This document shows positions 7,985-15,842 of a DNA stretch of 53,259 bases, piece by piece. Within the stretch, counting starts at the first letter, position 1. Every line of letters starts with the position of its first letter. The notes below the pieces were generated by a model. That model did no database searches and had not been told where the DNA came from. It saw only the letters and a program-made list of their open reading frames with translations. The position numbers and the translations under genes were made by a program. Origin of the DNA: Halobacteriales archaeon QS_1_69_70 (GTDB lineage Archaea > Halobacteriota > Halobacteria > Halobacteriales > Haloarculaceae). The DNA is taken from assembly GCA_003021005.1 (NCBI GenBank), contig PXRI01000040.1, positions 1 to 53,259 on the forward strand, read 5' to 3'.

Positions 7985-9897
7985 GATCCGGCCTCCCGTG
8001 CGAAAGACGATATTCGGTCGGCGGCCGGACTGTACGTGTCCAGCGCCAGCACGAAGACGGTCCGGGTCGTTCCGGGAACGGTCGTCCACTCGCCGTCGAC
8101 GAGCGCCTCGATCGGCCCGAACTCGTAGGCCCGCGACTGTTCGAGGGACTCCGGCGCCTCCACGAAGTAGGTCGACTCGAGATTCCTGTGCCGCCCGAAC
8201 CGGACGAACTGGGTGTCCTCGGGGCCGAACCCGCCAGCCTCGCCGTCGCCCGCGAGATAGGACCACTGAACCGGTATCGAGTCGCGGAACCGGGCCGGTT
8301 CCTCGGCGGTAGCCTCCAAGTCTATCCGCGACGCACTGCCGGCAGTGTACACGGAAGCGTCGTGCTCCCGGCGTCCGGAAAGACCGACCGGCGTCGCCAC
8401 CTCGTCGAGTTCGAAGCCGCGCTGCGTCGGACGGCCGTTCTCGGCCTTGATGATGCTGAACTCGTCGAGCGTCTTCCCGTCTGTAGTCTCGTATCGAACG
8501 TCGATGGAACCGTCGTCGATGTCGAGCACTGTCGCGCCGTAGTGGTCGTCGTCGCTGACCAGCAGCCACGGGTGTTCGTCGGCCTCGTCTACGCCGTAAT
8601 GGCTGATTCCGCCGTTTCCGTTCGTCACCCACGTGACCCCGGTTGCGGTTATCTCGTTGCCGGTCGTCGGCGTCGTCCGCTGGTAGCAGTGGTTGTGTCC
8701 GAGCAGGACGAGGTCGACGTTGTAGGCGTCGAAAAGCGACCCCCAGACGGCTTTCAGTCCGTCCCGGGAGTCGTGGTTCGACGCCTGCCAAGGGCCGTGG
8801 TGGAAGTAGGGAACCATCCAGTTGATTCTTGGGTCGGCGTCGGCACGCTGTAGGGTCCGTTCTAAGTACGCCGTCTGGAAGGCCTGGATGAGCGTCGACA
8901 GCTCCTCGGGACAGGAGAAATCCTGTGGCCCGGCGGCGACCAGTTGGCAGGGATCGAAATCGGAGTGCAAGCCCACGAAGAGCGCGTTGTCGAACCGGAC
9001 GTCGTACCAGCGCTCGAGGAGCGAGTAGCCGCCGGAGGGGACGAGTACTCCGGTCCGCGAGTCCGACAGCGCGTTCGTCCGCACCTCCAGTTTTTGCCCC
9101 ACCAGTTCGCCGACGAGTCGTTCTATCGCCGCGAGAACCTCCTCGACCTCCTGGTCGGGAACCGTCTCGCCGACGAGGCTACCGAGACCCCCGGACGGCA
9201 TCAGCGCGTTCAGGCGGGCGTCGTACTGCTGGAGGCCGAAACTCACCTCGAGTTCGTGGTTGCCCGCGGTCGTCATGAACGGCGTCTCCGCCAGAAAGTC
9301 CTCGAAACGGTCGAAGTACCTGTCCCACGTCTCGGGCAGACCGTCGGCGTAGGAGATGTCCCCATTGCAGATATGGAAGTCGGGGTCCAGAGCGTCGACC
9401 AGTTGTACGTTCCTGCGTGCGTTATCGCCGGGATTCCGGCTGAACGGATTGCGGTCCTCCTCGACGCCGTGGTCGGCGTGGACGGTCACGCGGAAGCCGT
9501 CCGTGGCCGTCGGTGCAGACGAGACGGTAAAGGTCTCCGAGCGCCGGTCGTCGAGGACCGCCCGGTACTCGACCGGCCGACCAGGGTCCAGATCGTTCAT
9601 CTTCGCGTCGTAGGCGAACCAGTGTCTGCCCGGAATCGAGGTTACGTCCGCCGACGAGCGGAACGGGAACTCCGATCCGGCGGGACCGTACTCGACATAC
9701 GCCGACCCGGCGTCCGGTCCCGTCCACCCGACGTTGAGTGTCGTCTGTGGGTTTTCCCCGTATGCTACGTGAACGCCGACCGGGCCGGAATCGGTGTGTT
9801 CCGCCCGGACGCTCCCGATTGACTTCGGAAAAAGAGAGGCAACGGGCATCGCGGCGGCGGCTTTGATCACCCCCCTTCGGTTCGGTGTGCCTACCAT
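7981..9897 (-). CDS. Tat-exported purple-acid-phosphatase-like metallophosphoesterase
   Basis: 638 aa. The twin-arginine signal NRRGVIKAAAAMPVAS is followed by a fibronectin-III-like domain (about 40-130), as in plant and bacterial purple acid phosphatases. The calcineurin-like core shows HADHG, CNGDISYAD, TTAGNHE, VPYFHHGPW and LLGHNHCYQR, which together supply the dimetal ligands. An extra C-terminal beta domain of about 170 residues follows. The likely role is extracellular phosphate scavenging from phosphomonoesters. First gene of a two-gene operon, overlapping the PHP hydrolase by 4 nt. A TTCTTAC-like box lies at the expected distance upstream of ATG 9897. Confidence 0.9.
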   Translation of the reverse strand: MVGTPNRRGVIKAAAAMPVASLFPKSIGSVRAEHTDSGPVGVHVAYGENPQTTLNVGWTGPDAGSAYVEYGPAGSEFPFRSSADVTSIPGRHWFAYDAKMNDLDPGRPVEYRAVLDDRRSETFTVSSAPTATDGFRVTVHADHGVEEDRNPFSRNPGDNARRNVQLVDALDPDFHICNGDISYADGLPETWDRYFDRFEDFLAETPFMTTAGNHELEVSFGLQQYDARLNALMPSGGLGSLVGETVPDQEVEEVLAAIERLVGELVGQKLEVRTNALSDSRTGVLVPSGGYSLLERWYDVRFDNALFVGLHSDFDPCQLVAAGPQDFSCPEELSTLIQAFQTAYLERTLQRADADPRINWMVPYFHHGPWQASNHDSRDGLKAVWGSLFDAYNVDLVLLGHNHCYQRTTPTTGNEITATGVTWVTNGNGGISHYGVDEADEHPWLLVSDDDHYGATVLDIDDGSIDVRYETTDGKTLDEFSIIKAENGRPTQRGFELDEVATPVGLSGRREHDASVYTAGSASRIDLEATAEEPARFRDSIPVQWSYLAGDGEAGGFGPEDTQFVRFGRHRNLESTYFVEAPESLEQSRAYEFGPIEALVDGEWTTVPGTTRTVFVLALDTYSPAADRISSFAREAGS

Positions 9898-10004
9898 CTG
9901 GATCGGACAGAATTTCCTCCCCGGTAAGAAGATTGATATGTGGCCGCTGTGGCTGTGGTGTGCGGTACAGTGACGAACATACCGGTTCCCTCCGGCCCTT
10001 CGTA

Positions 10005-10367
10005 TCAGTGCGCATCCGCCGACGGGTCAGGATAGCCCGCGACATCCTTGAGAGTCGTTCCGAACTCCGCTTCGAAGAGCTCCTGCATGCGGTCGTTTAT
10101 CGCCTCCATCGGCTCCCCCGCGCCCGCCTCGCTGTAGTGGACCGACTCGTACGTCCGCTGGGCAGCCGAAAGCAATAGCAGGTCGCCGACGACGTCGGCC
10201 GTCGACGCCGTCTCCTCTTCAGCCCGTAGCAACTCGATGAATCCACGTGGCAGTTCTACACGCCGCCCCTCGCCTTCGGCGCGAACAGACACGCGGACGC
10301 CCTCGGTCAATCCCTCCAGGGACATCTCGTCGACTGACGGTCCTTCCACGTCGTCGAATCGGGTCAT
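10005..10367 (-). CDS. Hypothetical acidic protein
   Basis: 120 aa, strongly acidic. No signal peptide, membrane segment or catalytic motif is visible. The N-terminal half looks beta-rich (GVRVSVRAEGEGRRVELPRG). The C-terminal half is helical (ADVVGDLLLLSAAQRTYESV ... MEAINDRMQELFEAEFG). Codon use and composition match its neighbours, so I take it as a real gene, but I do not recognise the family. Convergent neighbours on neither side share an obvious function. The start is ATG 10367. Confidence 0.65.
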   Translation of the reverse strand: MTRFDDVEGPSVDEMSLEGLTEGVRVSVRAEGEGRRVELPRGFIELLRAEEETASTADVVGDLLLLSAAQRTYESVHYSEAGAGEPMEAINDRMQELFEAEFGTTLKDVAGYPDPSADAH

Positions 10368-10521
10368 ATCTCATTTTTGCGGACGCGTGCCTTGTACCTG
10401 ACTACGGATCGCTACCGGGCTACCAGTATTGTACGGAAGCGGAACATAGTGTGGAATCTCGCCGCGGAGAACCGTCGACGAAGTCGACAGTTTCTTTCGG
10501 CCCGAAACCCGATTCGCGGAC

Positions 10522-11073
10522 ATGCGCGTTCGGGACTGGCAGGAGATCCTCGAGGACGTCGTCGAATCGGACGCCGACGCCGGCGACTGGCGTGCGGTGG
10601 CCGGCGACCGCCAAGGCGGACCCGGCGAGGACATGTTCCTCGGCCACCCGTCGGTCGGCGTCTTCCAGTTGAAGACGTTCGCGAAGAACCCCTACGAGGT
10701 CCAGGGGGTCGGCGCCCGGGTCGCCCGCTCGGTCGACGAGGACCTCGACCCGCTGTTCCCCGACGGCGACTCGGGCGGTCGCTTCGGGGTCAACGACGGC
10801 GTCGACGACGCGGAGGAGGCCACCGAGCGGGCGACGGAACTCGAGACGGTGCTCGAGGCCCACGCCGACGCGCCGACGACCCCCGACGCCCTCTTCGAGG
10901 ACGTGATGGGCGCCCTGGAGAGCCCCGCCTACGGGCCGATGGCCTACGACATGTACGACCGGCCCGAGGACCTCGATTCGCTGTCGGGGACGTTCGAGGA
11001 GGCCGAGGACGTGCTCACCACGGAGCTGGACGACCTCATCGAGGACAGCGACGTCGGCCGCGGCTTCTACTGA
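10522..11073 (+). CDS. Conserved haloarchaeal hypothetical protein
   Basis: 183 aa, acidic and soluble. It starts MRVRDWQEILEDVVESDAD. A short conserved-looking core follows (GEDMFLGHPSVGVFQLKTFAKNPY), then aspartate/glutamate-rich helices. No catalytic motif was recognised. The T-rich box TTTCTTT at 10491-10497 is 25-31 nt ahead of ATG 10522, which supports leaderless transcription from that start. Function unknown. Confidence 0.75.
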   Translation: MRVRDWQEILEDVVESDADAGDWRAVAGDRQGGPGEDMFLGHPSVGVFQLKTFAKNPYEVQGVGARVARSVDEDLDPLFPDGDSGGRFGVNDGVDDAEEATERATELETVLEAHADAPTTPDALFEDVMGALESPAYGPMAYDMYDRPEDLDSLSGTFEEAEDVLTTELDDLIEDSDVGRGFY

Positions 11074-11176
11074 CGGCGCCGGCCGGACGACGGCGCAGGC
11101 CGTGTCACGGCCCGGTCAACGCGGGCCGCCCACGGCAGTTCGTGTCTCGCCGAGCGCGGCGCTCGCACGCGCCGTG

Positions 11177-12160
11177 TCAGTTACGGCGCCGCCACCGGCG
11201 GCCGAGGGCGGTCGCGACCAGGAGGGCACCGATGGCCGCGACCGGTGGGAATCCCCCGCCGCTCTCGACGGTGGGGGTCCGGTAGGTGTAGTCGTCCCAG
11301 TCGCCCGACGTCGAGGTGGGGGTTTCGGTCGCCCGGGGCGTCGTCGGCCCGTCACCCGTCGCCGTCGGGGTGGCCGTTATCCGGGACGCGACGCCGGGTT
11401 CGGTCGCCCACGTCGCGCCGGTCGCGGTCGGCGTCGACGGCTCGCCGTCGGCGGTCGACCGTTCGGTGGCCGTAGGCGTCGGCATCGGCGTCGCCGCCGG
11501 TTCGGACGGCGGCGGCCCGAAGCGGTCGCGGGCCTCGGCCTCGTTCCGACAGTCACAGATCCAAAACCAGTGGGACGGGTCCTCGTAGGTGACCACCTCC
11601 CCGCCCGGGGTCCGGCCCTCGACCGACGCGGCGTCGATGCGGTGCCAGCCGGCCTCCGGGGGATTGGTGGGACACTCGATCACCGAGAAGATGCGGTCCT
11701 CGCTGTTCAGGTGAACCGACTCGCCGAGTTCGTCTTCGTCGTAGAACCTGGATTCGAAGACGTCCTCGCTCGCGCTGAAGGACTTCACGTTGTCGGTGAG
11801 GCCCTCGTCGACGCCGTACGGCTCGTTGTCGCTGCCGCGGTCGATCCCGAATACCTCGGCCGAACCGGGGCCACAGTCCTCCCAGCTGCCGGCCCGCCAG
11901 ACGGCCCGGAGCCGGAGCAGGGTCTCTAAGTCGGTGTCGACGCCCGCTGCCGCCTGCCCGATCTGGCCGACGCGGGTGTCCGACGCGCCGGGCTCACGGT
12001 CGTCGGCCGACAGCGGCGTGTAGGTGAAGTTCGAGCCGTCTGGGCCGTGGTTGGCACCCGCCACGCCGACGGCCCCGAGGACGCCGGCCCCGAGCAGCGA
12101 GGCGGCGACCGCTGCGGCGACGCCCACCGCCGTCCTCGACCCCGCTCCCGTGTCCGGCAC
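11177..12160 (-). CDS. Secreted four-cysteine protein with C-terminal anchor (paralogue A)
   Basis: 327 aa. N-terminal hydrophobic signal (VGVAAAVAASLLGAGVLGAVGVAGA), then a roughly 190-residue ectodomain with four cysteines: WEDCGPG, IECPTNP and WICDC. A Thr/Pro/Ala-rich, probably glycosylated stalk follows. It ends with a hydrophobic segment and an RRWRRRN tail, so it is likely anchored in the membrane or S-layer. The homologous gene at 20362-21375 shares NHGPxxxNFT-like, FGIDRG, LTxNVKSF, HWFWICDC/HYFWICDC and FGPPPSE/LGPPPSE. Here GGGF stands where the paralogue has the PGF tripeptide of PGF-CTERM. The start is uncertain: GTG 12160 was chosen because the signal follows directly. Function unknown. 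Confidence 0.75.
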   Translation of the reverse strand: MPDTGAGSRTAVGVAAAVAASLLGAGVLGAVGVAGANHGPDGSNFTYTPLSADDREPGASDTRVGQIGQAAAGVDTDLETLLRLRAVWRAGSWEDCGPGSAEVFGIDRGSDNEPYGVDEGLTDNVKSFSASEDVFESRFYDEDELGESVHLNSEDRIFSVIECPTNPPEAGWHRIDAASVEGRTPGGEVVTYEDPSHWFWICDCRNEAEARDRFGPPPSEPAATPMPTPTATERSTADGEPSTPTATGATWATEPGVASRITATPTATGDGPTTPRATETPTSTSGDWDDYTYRTPTVESGGGFPPVAAIGALLVATALGRRWRRRN

Positions 12161-12425
12161 GCTTATACGGCCCGAATGCCCCGTCCCGACGTTAGCTCTT
12201 CGGCCGTCGTATCGGAGGCGGTGACCGTCGGAAATTCTCGTTCTCGCGGCGCGATCGTGGCCGCGGGCCCGCCCCGAGCTGCACTCGTCGCCGCCGTGGA
12301 ACCGACGCAGGCGGCCACCGTCGGTGGCCGGGGACCTCGACGTCGCCCGCCCTGGGGTGGCCGTGGCGTCCGCAATCCCGGACGCCGGCAACGAGGGACA
12401 GCGGTCCGGGACGTGGCCGATCGTT

Positions 12426-12677
12426 TCAGTCCTCGCGGGTGCCCGGTTTCGTCCGGTGCCAGATGACGATGCCCACGGACTGCTTGGCGTCGGTCCAGCT
12501 GTCGAACCCGGCGTGGTGGTAGATCGCGTGCGGCGTGTACAGCGTCTCCTCGGTCCACGTCTGGATGGAGGGGTCGGCCTCGACGGTCTCGTGGAGGACG
12601 TCGACGACGCGTGGCGTGTGGTCGAGGTCGTCGTCCATGCGCCGGATGTCGTCCAGCAGCTCCGCTCTCGTCGGCAT
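12426..12677 (-). CDS. Small protein with a homing-endonuclease-associated repeat-like domain
   Basis: 83 aa: MPTRAELLDDIRRMDDDLDHTP ... TPHAIYHHAGFDSWTDAKQSVGI. The pattern 'helix - (h)TP - helix - Y(x)HFGSWxxAlxxxG' resembles the HNH-repeat/homing-endonuclease-associated module, a small DNA-binding fold often found alone in haloarchaea. No nuclease domain is attached. The start at ATG 12677 is supported by an AT-rich CGTTAA element about 27 nt upstream (12700-12706). The role is probably DNA binding, but that is inference. Confidence 0.65.
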   Translation of the reverse strand: MPTRAELLDDIRRMDDDLDHTPRVVDVLHETVEADPSIQTWTEETLYTPHAIYHHAGFDSWTDAKQSVGIVIWHRTKPGTRED

Positions 12678-12868
12678 GGTGGATCGTGCCGTGGGAACGA
12701 TTAACGAGCCAGTCTCTTGAAGGTTCGGCACGGTTCGACGCGTCCGAGCACCCACCGTCTCCGTTTCCGCGTCCCCGTAGTCGGAGGGCGTGTGCTCGTC
12801 CGCCGTGGTGGTCGCGCACGGCCCAGCTTACATAAATCCATGTGGAGGCTTCACGATGGAGTCTGGTG

Positions 12869-13648
12869 CTACTGCAGGACGGCCGGCAGGTCGGCGAGCG
12901 AATCGACGACGTAGTCTGGGCTGTACTCGCTCGAGCGGACATCCGCGTCGGTCGCCGCGCCGGTCCGGACCAGGACCGTCGTCATGCCGGCCCGGTTGCC
13001 GAGCGCGACGTCGGTCTCGAGGCGGTCCCCGACCACGACGCAGCGCTCGGCCGGGACGCCGAGCGCATCGAGTGCCGCCGTCTGGGCCGCCTGCGAGGGC
13101 TTGCCGAACACGCGGTCGGGGGTGCGGTCGAGGACGCCGCCGACGGCGTTGACGACCGCGCCGGACCCGGGCACCATCCCGTCGGCGGTCGGGACGAGCC
13201 GGTCCGGGTCCGTGCCGTAGAAGGTCGCGCCGGCGGCGAGCGCGCGGTAGCCGGCGAGCATGTCACCGTAGTCGAACTCGCGGTCGTAGGAGGCGACGAG
13301 GACATCGGCGTCGGTGGCGTCGCCGACGACGTCGAGGCCGGCCGCCTCGAACTGGCGGCGGAGCCCCGCCTCGCCGATCAGAAACGTCGTGTCCTCGGGA
13401 TGTTCGTCGGCCAGCACCCGCGTCGTGACCGTCCCGGCCGACAGCACCGCCTCCGGGGCGACGTCGATGCCGAACGCGCCGAGACGGTCCGCGTAGGCGA
13501 CACGTGATTTGGTCGGGTTGTTCGAGAAGAACACCGTCCGCACGCCCGCCGCCCCGAGATGGTCGAGTGCCGCCGCGGCGCCGGATATCAGGTCCTCGCC
13601 CCGATAGACCGTCCCGTCGAGGTCGATGAGCGCCCCCTCATAGTCCAT
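12869..13648 (-). CDS. HAD-family sugar-phosphatase (NagD-like)
   Basis: 259 aa. HAD motif I is LIDLDGTVYRGE, motif II is FFSNNPTKSR, motif III is the lysine in VFGKPSQAA, and motif IV is VVVGDRLETDVALGNRAGM. The cap between motifs II and III is of the C2/NagD type, and FGKP is diagnostic of that subfamily. These enzymes dephosphorylate small metabolites (sugar phosphates, nucleotides, glycerol phosphate); the substrate here is not predictable. The start is ATG 13648 (MDYEGALIDLDG), which puts motif I at the usual distance from the N-terminus. Confidence 0.88.
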   Translation of the reverse strand: MDYEGALIDLDGTVYRGEDLISGAAAALDHLGAAGVRTVFFSNNPTKSRVAYADRLGAFGIDVAPEAVLSAGTVTTRVLADEHPEDTTFLIGEAGLRRQFEAAGLDVVGDATDADVLVASYDREFDYGDMLAGYRALAAGATFYGTDPDRLVPTADGMVPGSGAVVNAVGGVLDRTPDRVFGKPSQAAQTAALDALGVPAERCVVVGDRLETDVALGNRAGMTTVLVRTGAATDADVRSSEYSPDYVVDSLADLPAVLQ

Positions 13649-13775
13649 GCCGCCGTTTGGCACCCACGGGGGAAAGCTCCGCCGGAACCACCACCGGTCG
13701 AATCTCGGCCGGACCGACCCACTGGTCACCCGTCGGTCAGGGCGATCACGGTCGAGCCTCGGCCAGGACAGCCGG

Positions 13776-14012
13776 TCACTCGTCGGTCAGGACAACCGCT
13801 TCGACCTCGCGGCGCTCGCCCGGCGCGCCGTCGGGGTCGTACCGGTAGACGGCGTCCGGCGTCTCGTCGTGGGTCCGCCGGTGGGAACCGTCACAGAGCG
13901 GCTGGTCGCCGGAGAGCCCGCATCGACAGATGTACAGCTTCCCATCGTCGCCGAGGTCGTCGGCATCGAGTATCGCCGGCTCGGTCGCGTCGTGTCGGAC
14001 CTCGCGCGTCAT
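13776..14012 (-). CDS. CDGSH iron-sulfur domain protein
   Basis: 78 aa. The signature C-x-C-x2-S-x3-P-x-C-D-G-S-H is complete: CRCGLSGDQPLCDGSH (about residues 29-44). It provides the three-cysteine one-histidine ligands of a 2Fe-2S cluster, as in mitoNEET-type proteins. Only one CDGSH motif is present, so it probably dimerises. A redox or Fe-S transfer role is inferred from the family. It lies alone between a HAD phosphatase gene and a lipoprotein gene on the same strand. Confidence 0.88.
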   Translation of the reverse strand: MTREVRHDATEPAILDADDLGDDGKLYICRCGLSGDQPLCDGSHRRTHDETPDAVYRYDPDGAPGERREVEAVVLTDE

Positions 14013-14114
14013 GTCGGCCCTCGGTGCCCCGGCCCCAAGAAGCTACCTCGCCCCGGACGTTCGAGTGTTCGCGTCCCGGGCGGCGCAGCGGGGGCCGGGG
14101 TCGTTCCCGAAGCG

Positions 14115-14915
14115 TCAGTCGCCGGCGGTCCGCTCGACCCAGTCGGGCCGCTCGACGGACGTGTCGTTGACGGCCTCGACCGTCGCGAGCGCGGAGAGGT
14201 GAGTGTCACGTTCGGTCACCACGTCGTAGCGTGCCGCGCGGACCGAGCCGTCCTCGTGGACGACGAGCGTGACGTCGAATGACGCAATATCCTCGTCGGT
14301 GACGTCGGCCGGGAGGATCGCGGCGCCGTCCGTCACCGCCTCGCTCCGGTACCGGTAGTAGGTGCCGTTTTCCGTCTCGCGGATGTCGGGCCCACCGTAG
14401 TCGACGTGGTCGAAAAGCGGCGCGAGAAACTGGATGCCGGAGAACCGTTCGCGGACGTACTCGCGGTCAGTCGAGTTGTACGTGACGTCCTCGCCCGCCT
14501 CGAGCTTCAGGTACAGCCGGTCGGTCTCGAAGTACTGGAAGCGGGTGGCGTCGCCGTCGTCGCGTATCTCGAGGGCCTGCTGGTCGGTGTGTTCGACCCG
14601 GAGCAGGTAGACGAAGGCGTCGGTCGCCCCGGTCCCGTTCCCGACGCCGACGTCGAACCGGTACCGGTAGCTGTCGTACCCCGAAAGCGCTCGCTCGTGG
14701 GTCGCAGCGGCGGCGTCGGCGTCGACGACGCCCGTCGCGCCGTACCCCTCGGGGTATTCGACGGGTGCAGCCGTCGCCGTCGGCGTGCCGTCGGCCGCAT
14801 GGGATGGCGTTGCCGTCGGCGTCGACCCGGGCCCGTCGAAGACGGGTAGCGCAGAGCACCCGGCAACCGACACCAGCGCGACCGCAGCGATGGTGGCGAC
14901 GACTCGTCGATGCAT
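14115..14915 (-). CDS. Lipoprotein (tandem paralogue 1)
   Basis: 266 aa. Signal peptide with lipobox (LVSVAGCSALPVF), then a Thr/Pro/Ala linker and a soluble domain: YPEGYGATGVVDADAAAATHERAL ... ERPDWVERTAGD. The adjacent gene at 14999-15766 shares the same plan (YADGYGPDGVTDGQAAVRSHQ ... ERPAWVEDA), so the two look like a tandem duplication that has diverged. The domain is mostly beta-stranded and recalls the haloarchaeal DUF-type lipoproteins related to LolA/LppX-like folds; that fold is a guess. A CTTAAC element 27 nt upstream of ATG 14915 supports this start. Confidence 0.78.
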   Translation of the reverse strand: MHRRVVATIAAVALVSVAGCSALPVFDGPGSTPTATPSHAADGTPTATAAPVEYPEGYGATGVVDADAAAATHERALSGYDSYRYRFDVGVGNGTGATDAFVYLLRVEHTDQQALEIRDDGDATRFQYFETDRLYLKLEAGEDVTYNSTDREYVRERFSGIQFLAPLFDHVDYGGPDIRETENGTYYRYRSEAVTDGAAILPADVTDEDIASFDVTLVVHEDGSVRAARYDVVTERDTHLSALATVEAVNDTSVERPDWVERTAGD

Positions 14916-14998
14916 GCATGGCCCTCCAGGCGAGACCTGTTAAGCGCTGTGACGTCCCGGAATCCGCGTCGGGGGATACTGGATCAGGATCGTCCGTA

Positions 14999-15766
14999 TC
15001 AGGCGTCCTCGACCCAGGCTGGCCGCTCGACGGCCGTCGCGCCGAAGCCCGACAGCTCGTACTCCACCGACAGCTCCCGTTCGTCGCCGTCGACCTCGTA
15101 GCTGACCTCGTAGCTGGCCGAACGGACGACGCCGTCGCCGTCGACCGCGATCGTCGCGGAGAAGTCGGTGATGGTGGCCGACTCGTTGATGTCGGGGAGC
15201 GCGTCGACGCCGTCGGTCCCGTTCGTCTCGTAGATGACCACGGCGTCGCCGTTCCGCTCGTCGGTCGAGGACTCGTAGCCGGAGACGTTCACGAGCAGCG
15301 GCCGGACGGGGTCGGTCGCGGTCAGGTTCGTCGCGTCGAACGAGTCGTTGGCCGTATTAACGTTGGTCTGGTTGTTGAACTCCGAGCGCCGGTAGCGGGT
15401 GTCGCTGTCGCGGTAGGTCGTGATGACGGCCTCCTGGTCCGGGTAGGTGGCGTCGGCGCGCTGGAGGCCCTGTTCCGCCTCGAAGTCGACGCGGTTCTCG
15501 ACCTCGAAATCCGTCGTCCCCGCCTCGGTGTCGTAGGTGTAGGTGTAGCTTCCGGTGTAGCTCCCGCGGTCGACGACGCCGGACTGGTGGCTCCGGACCG
15601 CCGCCTGGCCGTCGGTCACGCCGTCGGGCCCGTACCCGTCGGCGTAGTCGAACGTCGAGGGGTCGCCCTCGCCGGCGCCGTTGCCGCCGTCGAGTACCGC
15701 CGAACAGCCGGCCAGCAACGCGAGAACGACGACGAGTGCCACCGCCACCGTGGAACGTCGAGCCAT
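14999..15766 (-). CDS. Lipoprotein (tandem paralogue 2)
   Basis: 255 aa. Lipoprotein signal MARRSTVAVALVVVLALLAGCS, with the cysteine at about residue 21. The ectodomain is rich in Thr, Tyr and Asp. It has several N-glycosylation sequons (NQT, NES, NVS and others). The C-terminal ERPAWVEDA mirrors ERPDWVER of the neighbouring lipoprotein. The start is ATG 15766, with a CTTTTAC box (15790-15797) at about -28. It has its own promoter and is separated from the next lipoprotein gene by 83 nt. Function unknown. Confidence 0.78.
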   Translation of the reverse strand: MARRSTVAVALVVVLALLAGCSAVLDGGNGAGEGDPSTFDYADGYGPDGVTDGQAAVRSHQSGVVDRGSYTGSYTYTYDTEAGTTDFEVENRVDFEAEQGLQRADATYPDQEAVITTYRDSDTRYRRSEFNNQTNVNTANDSFDATNLTATDPVRPLLVNVSGYESSTDERNGDAVVIYETNGTDGVDALPDINESATITDFSATIAVDGDGVVRSASYEVSYEVDGDERELSVEYELSGFGATAVERPAWVEDA

Positions 15767-15842
15767 ACGGCCCTCTGGCGGCCTGGCGGGTAAAAGTGTA
15801 GTGGCCCGGGCAGTCGTCGACACGACGGGCAGCGGCGCCGCG

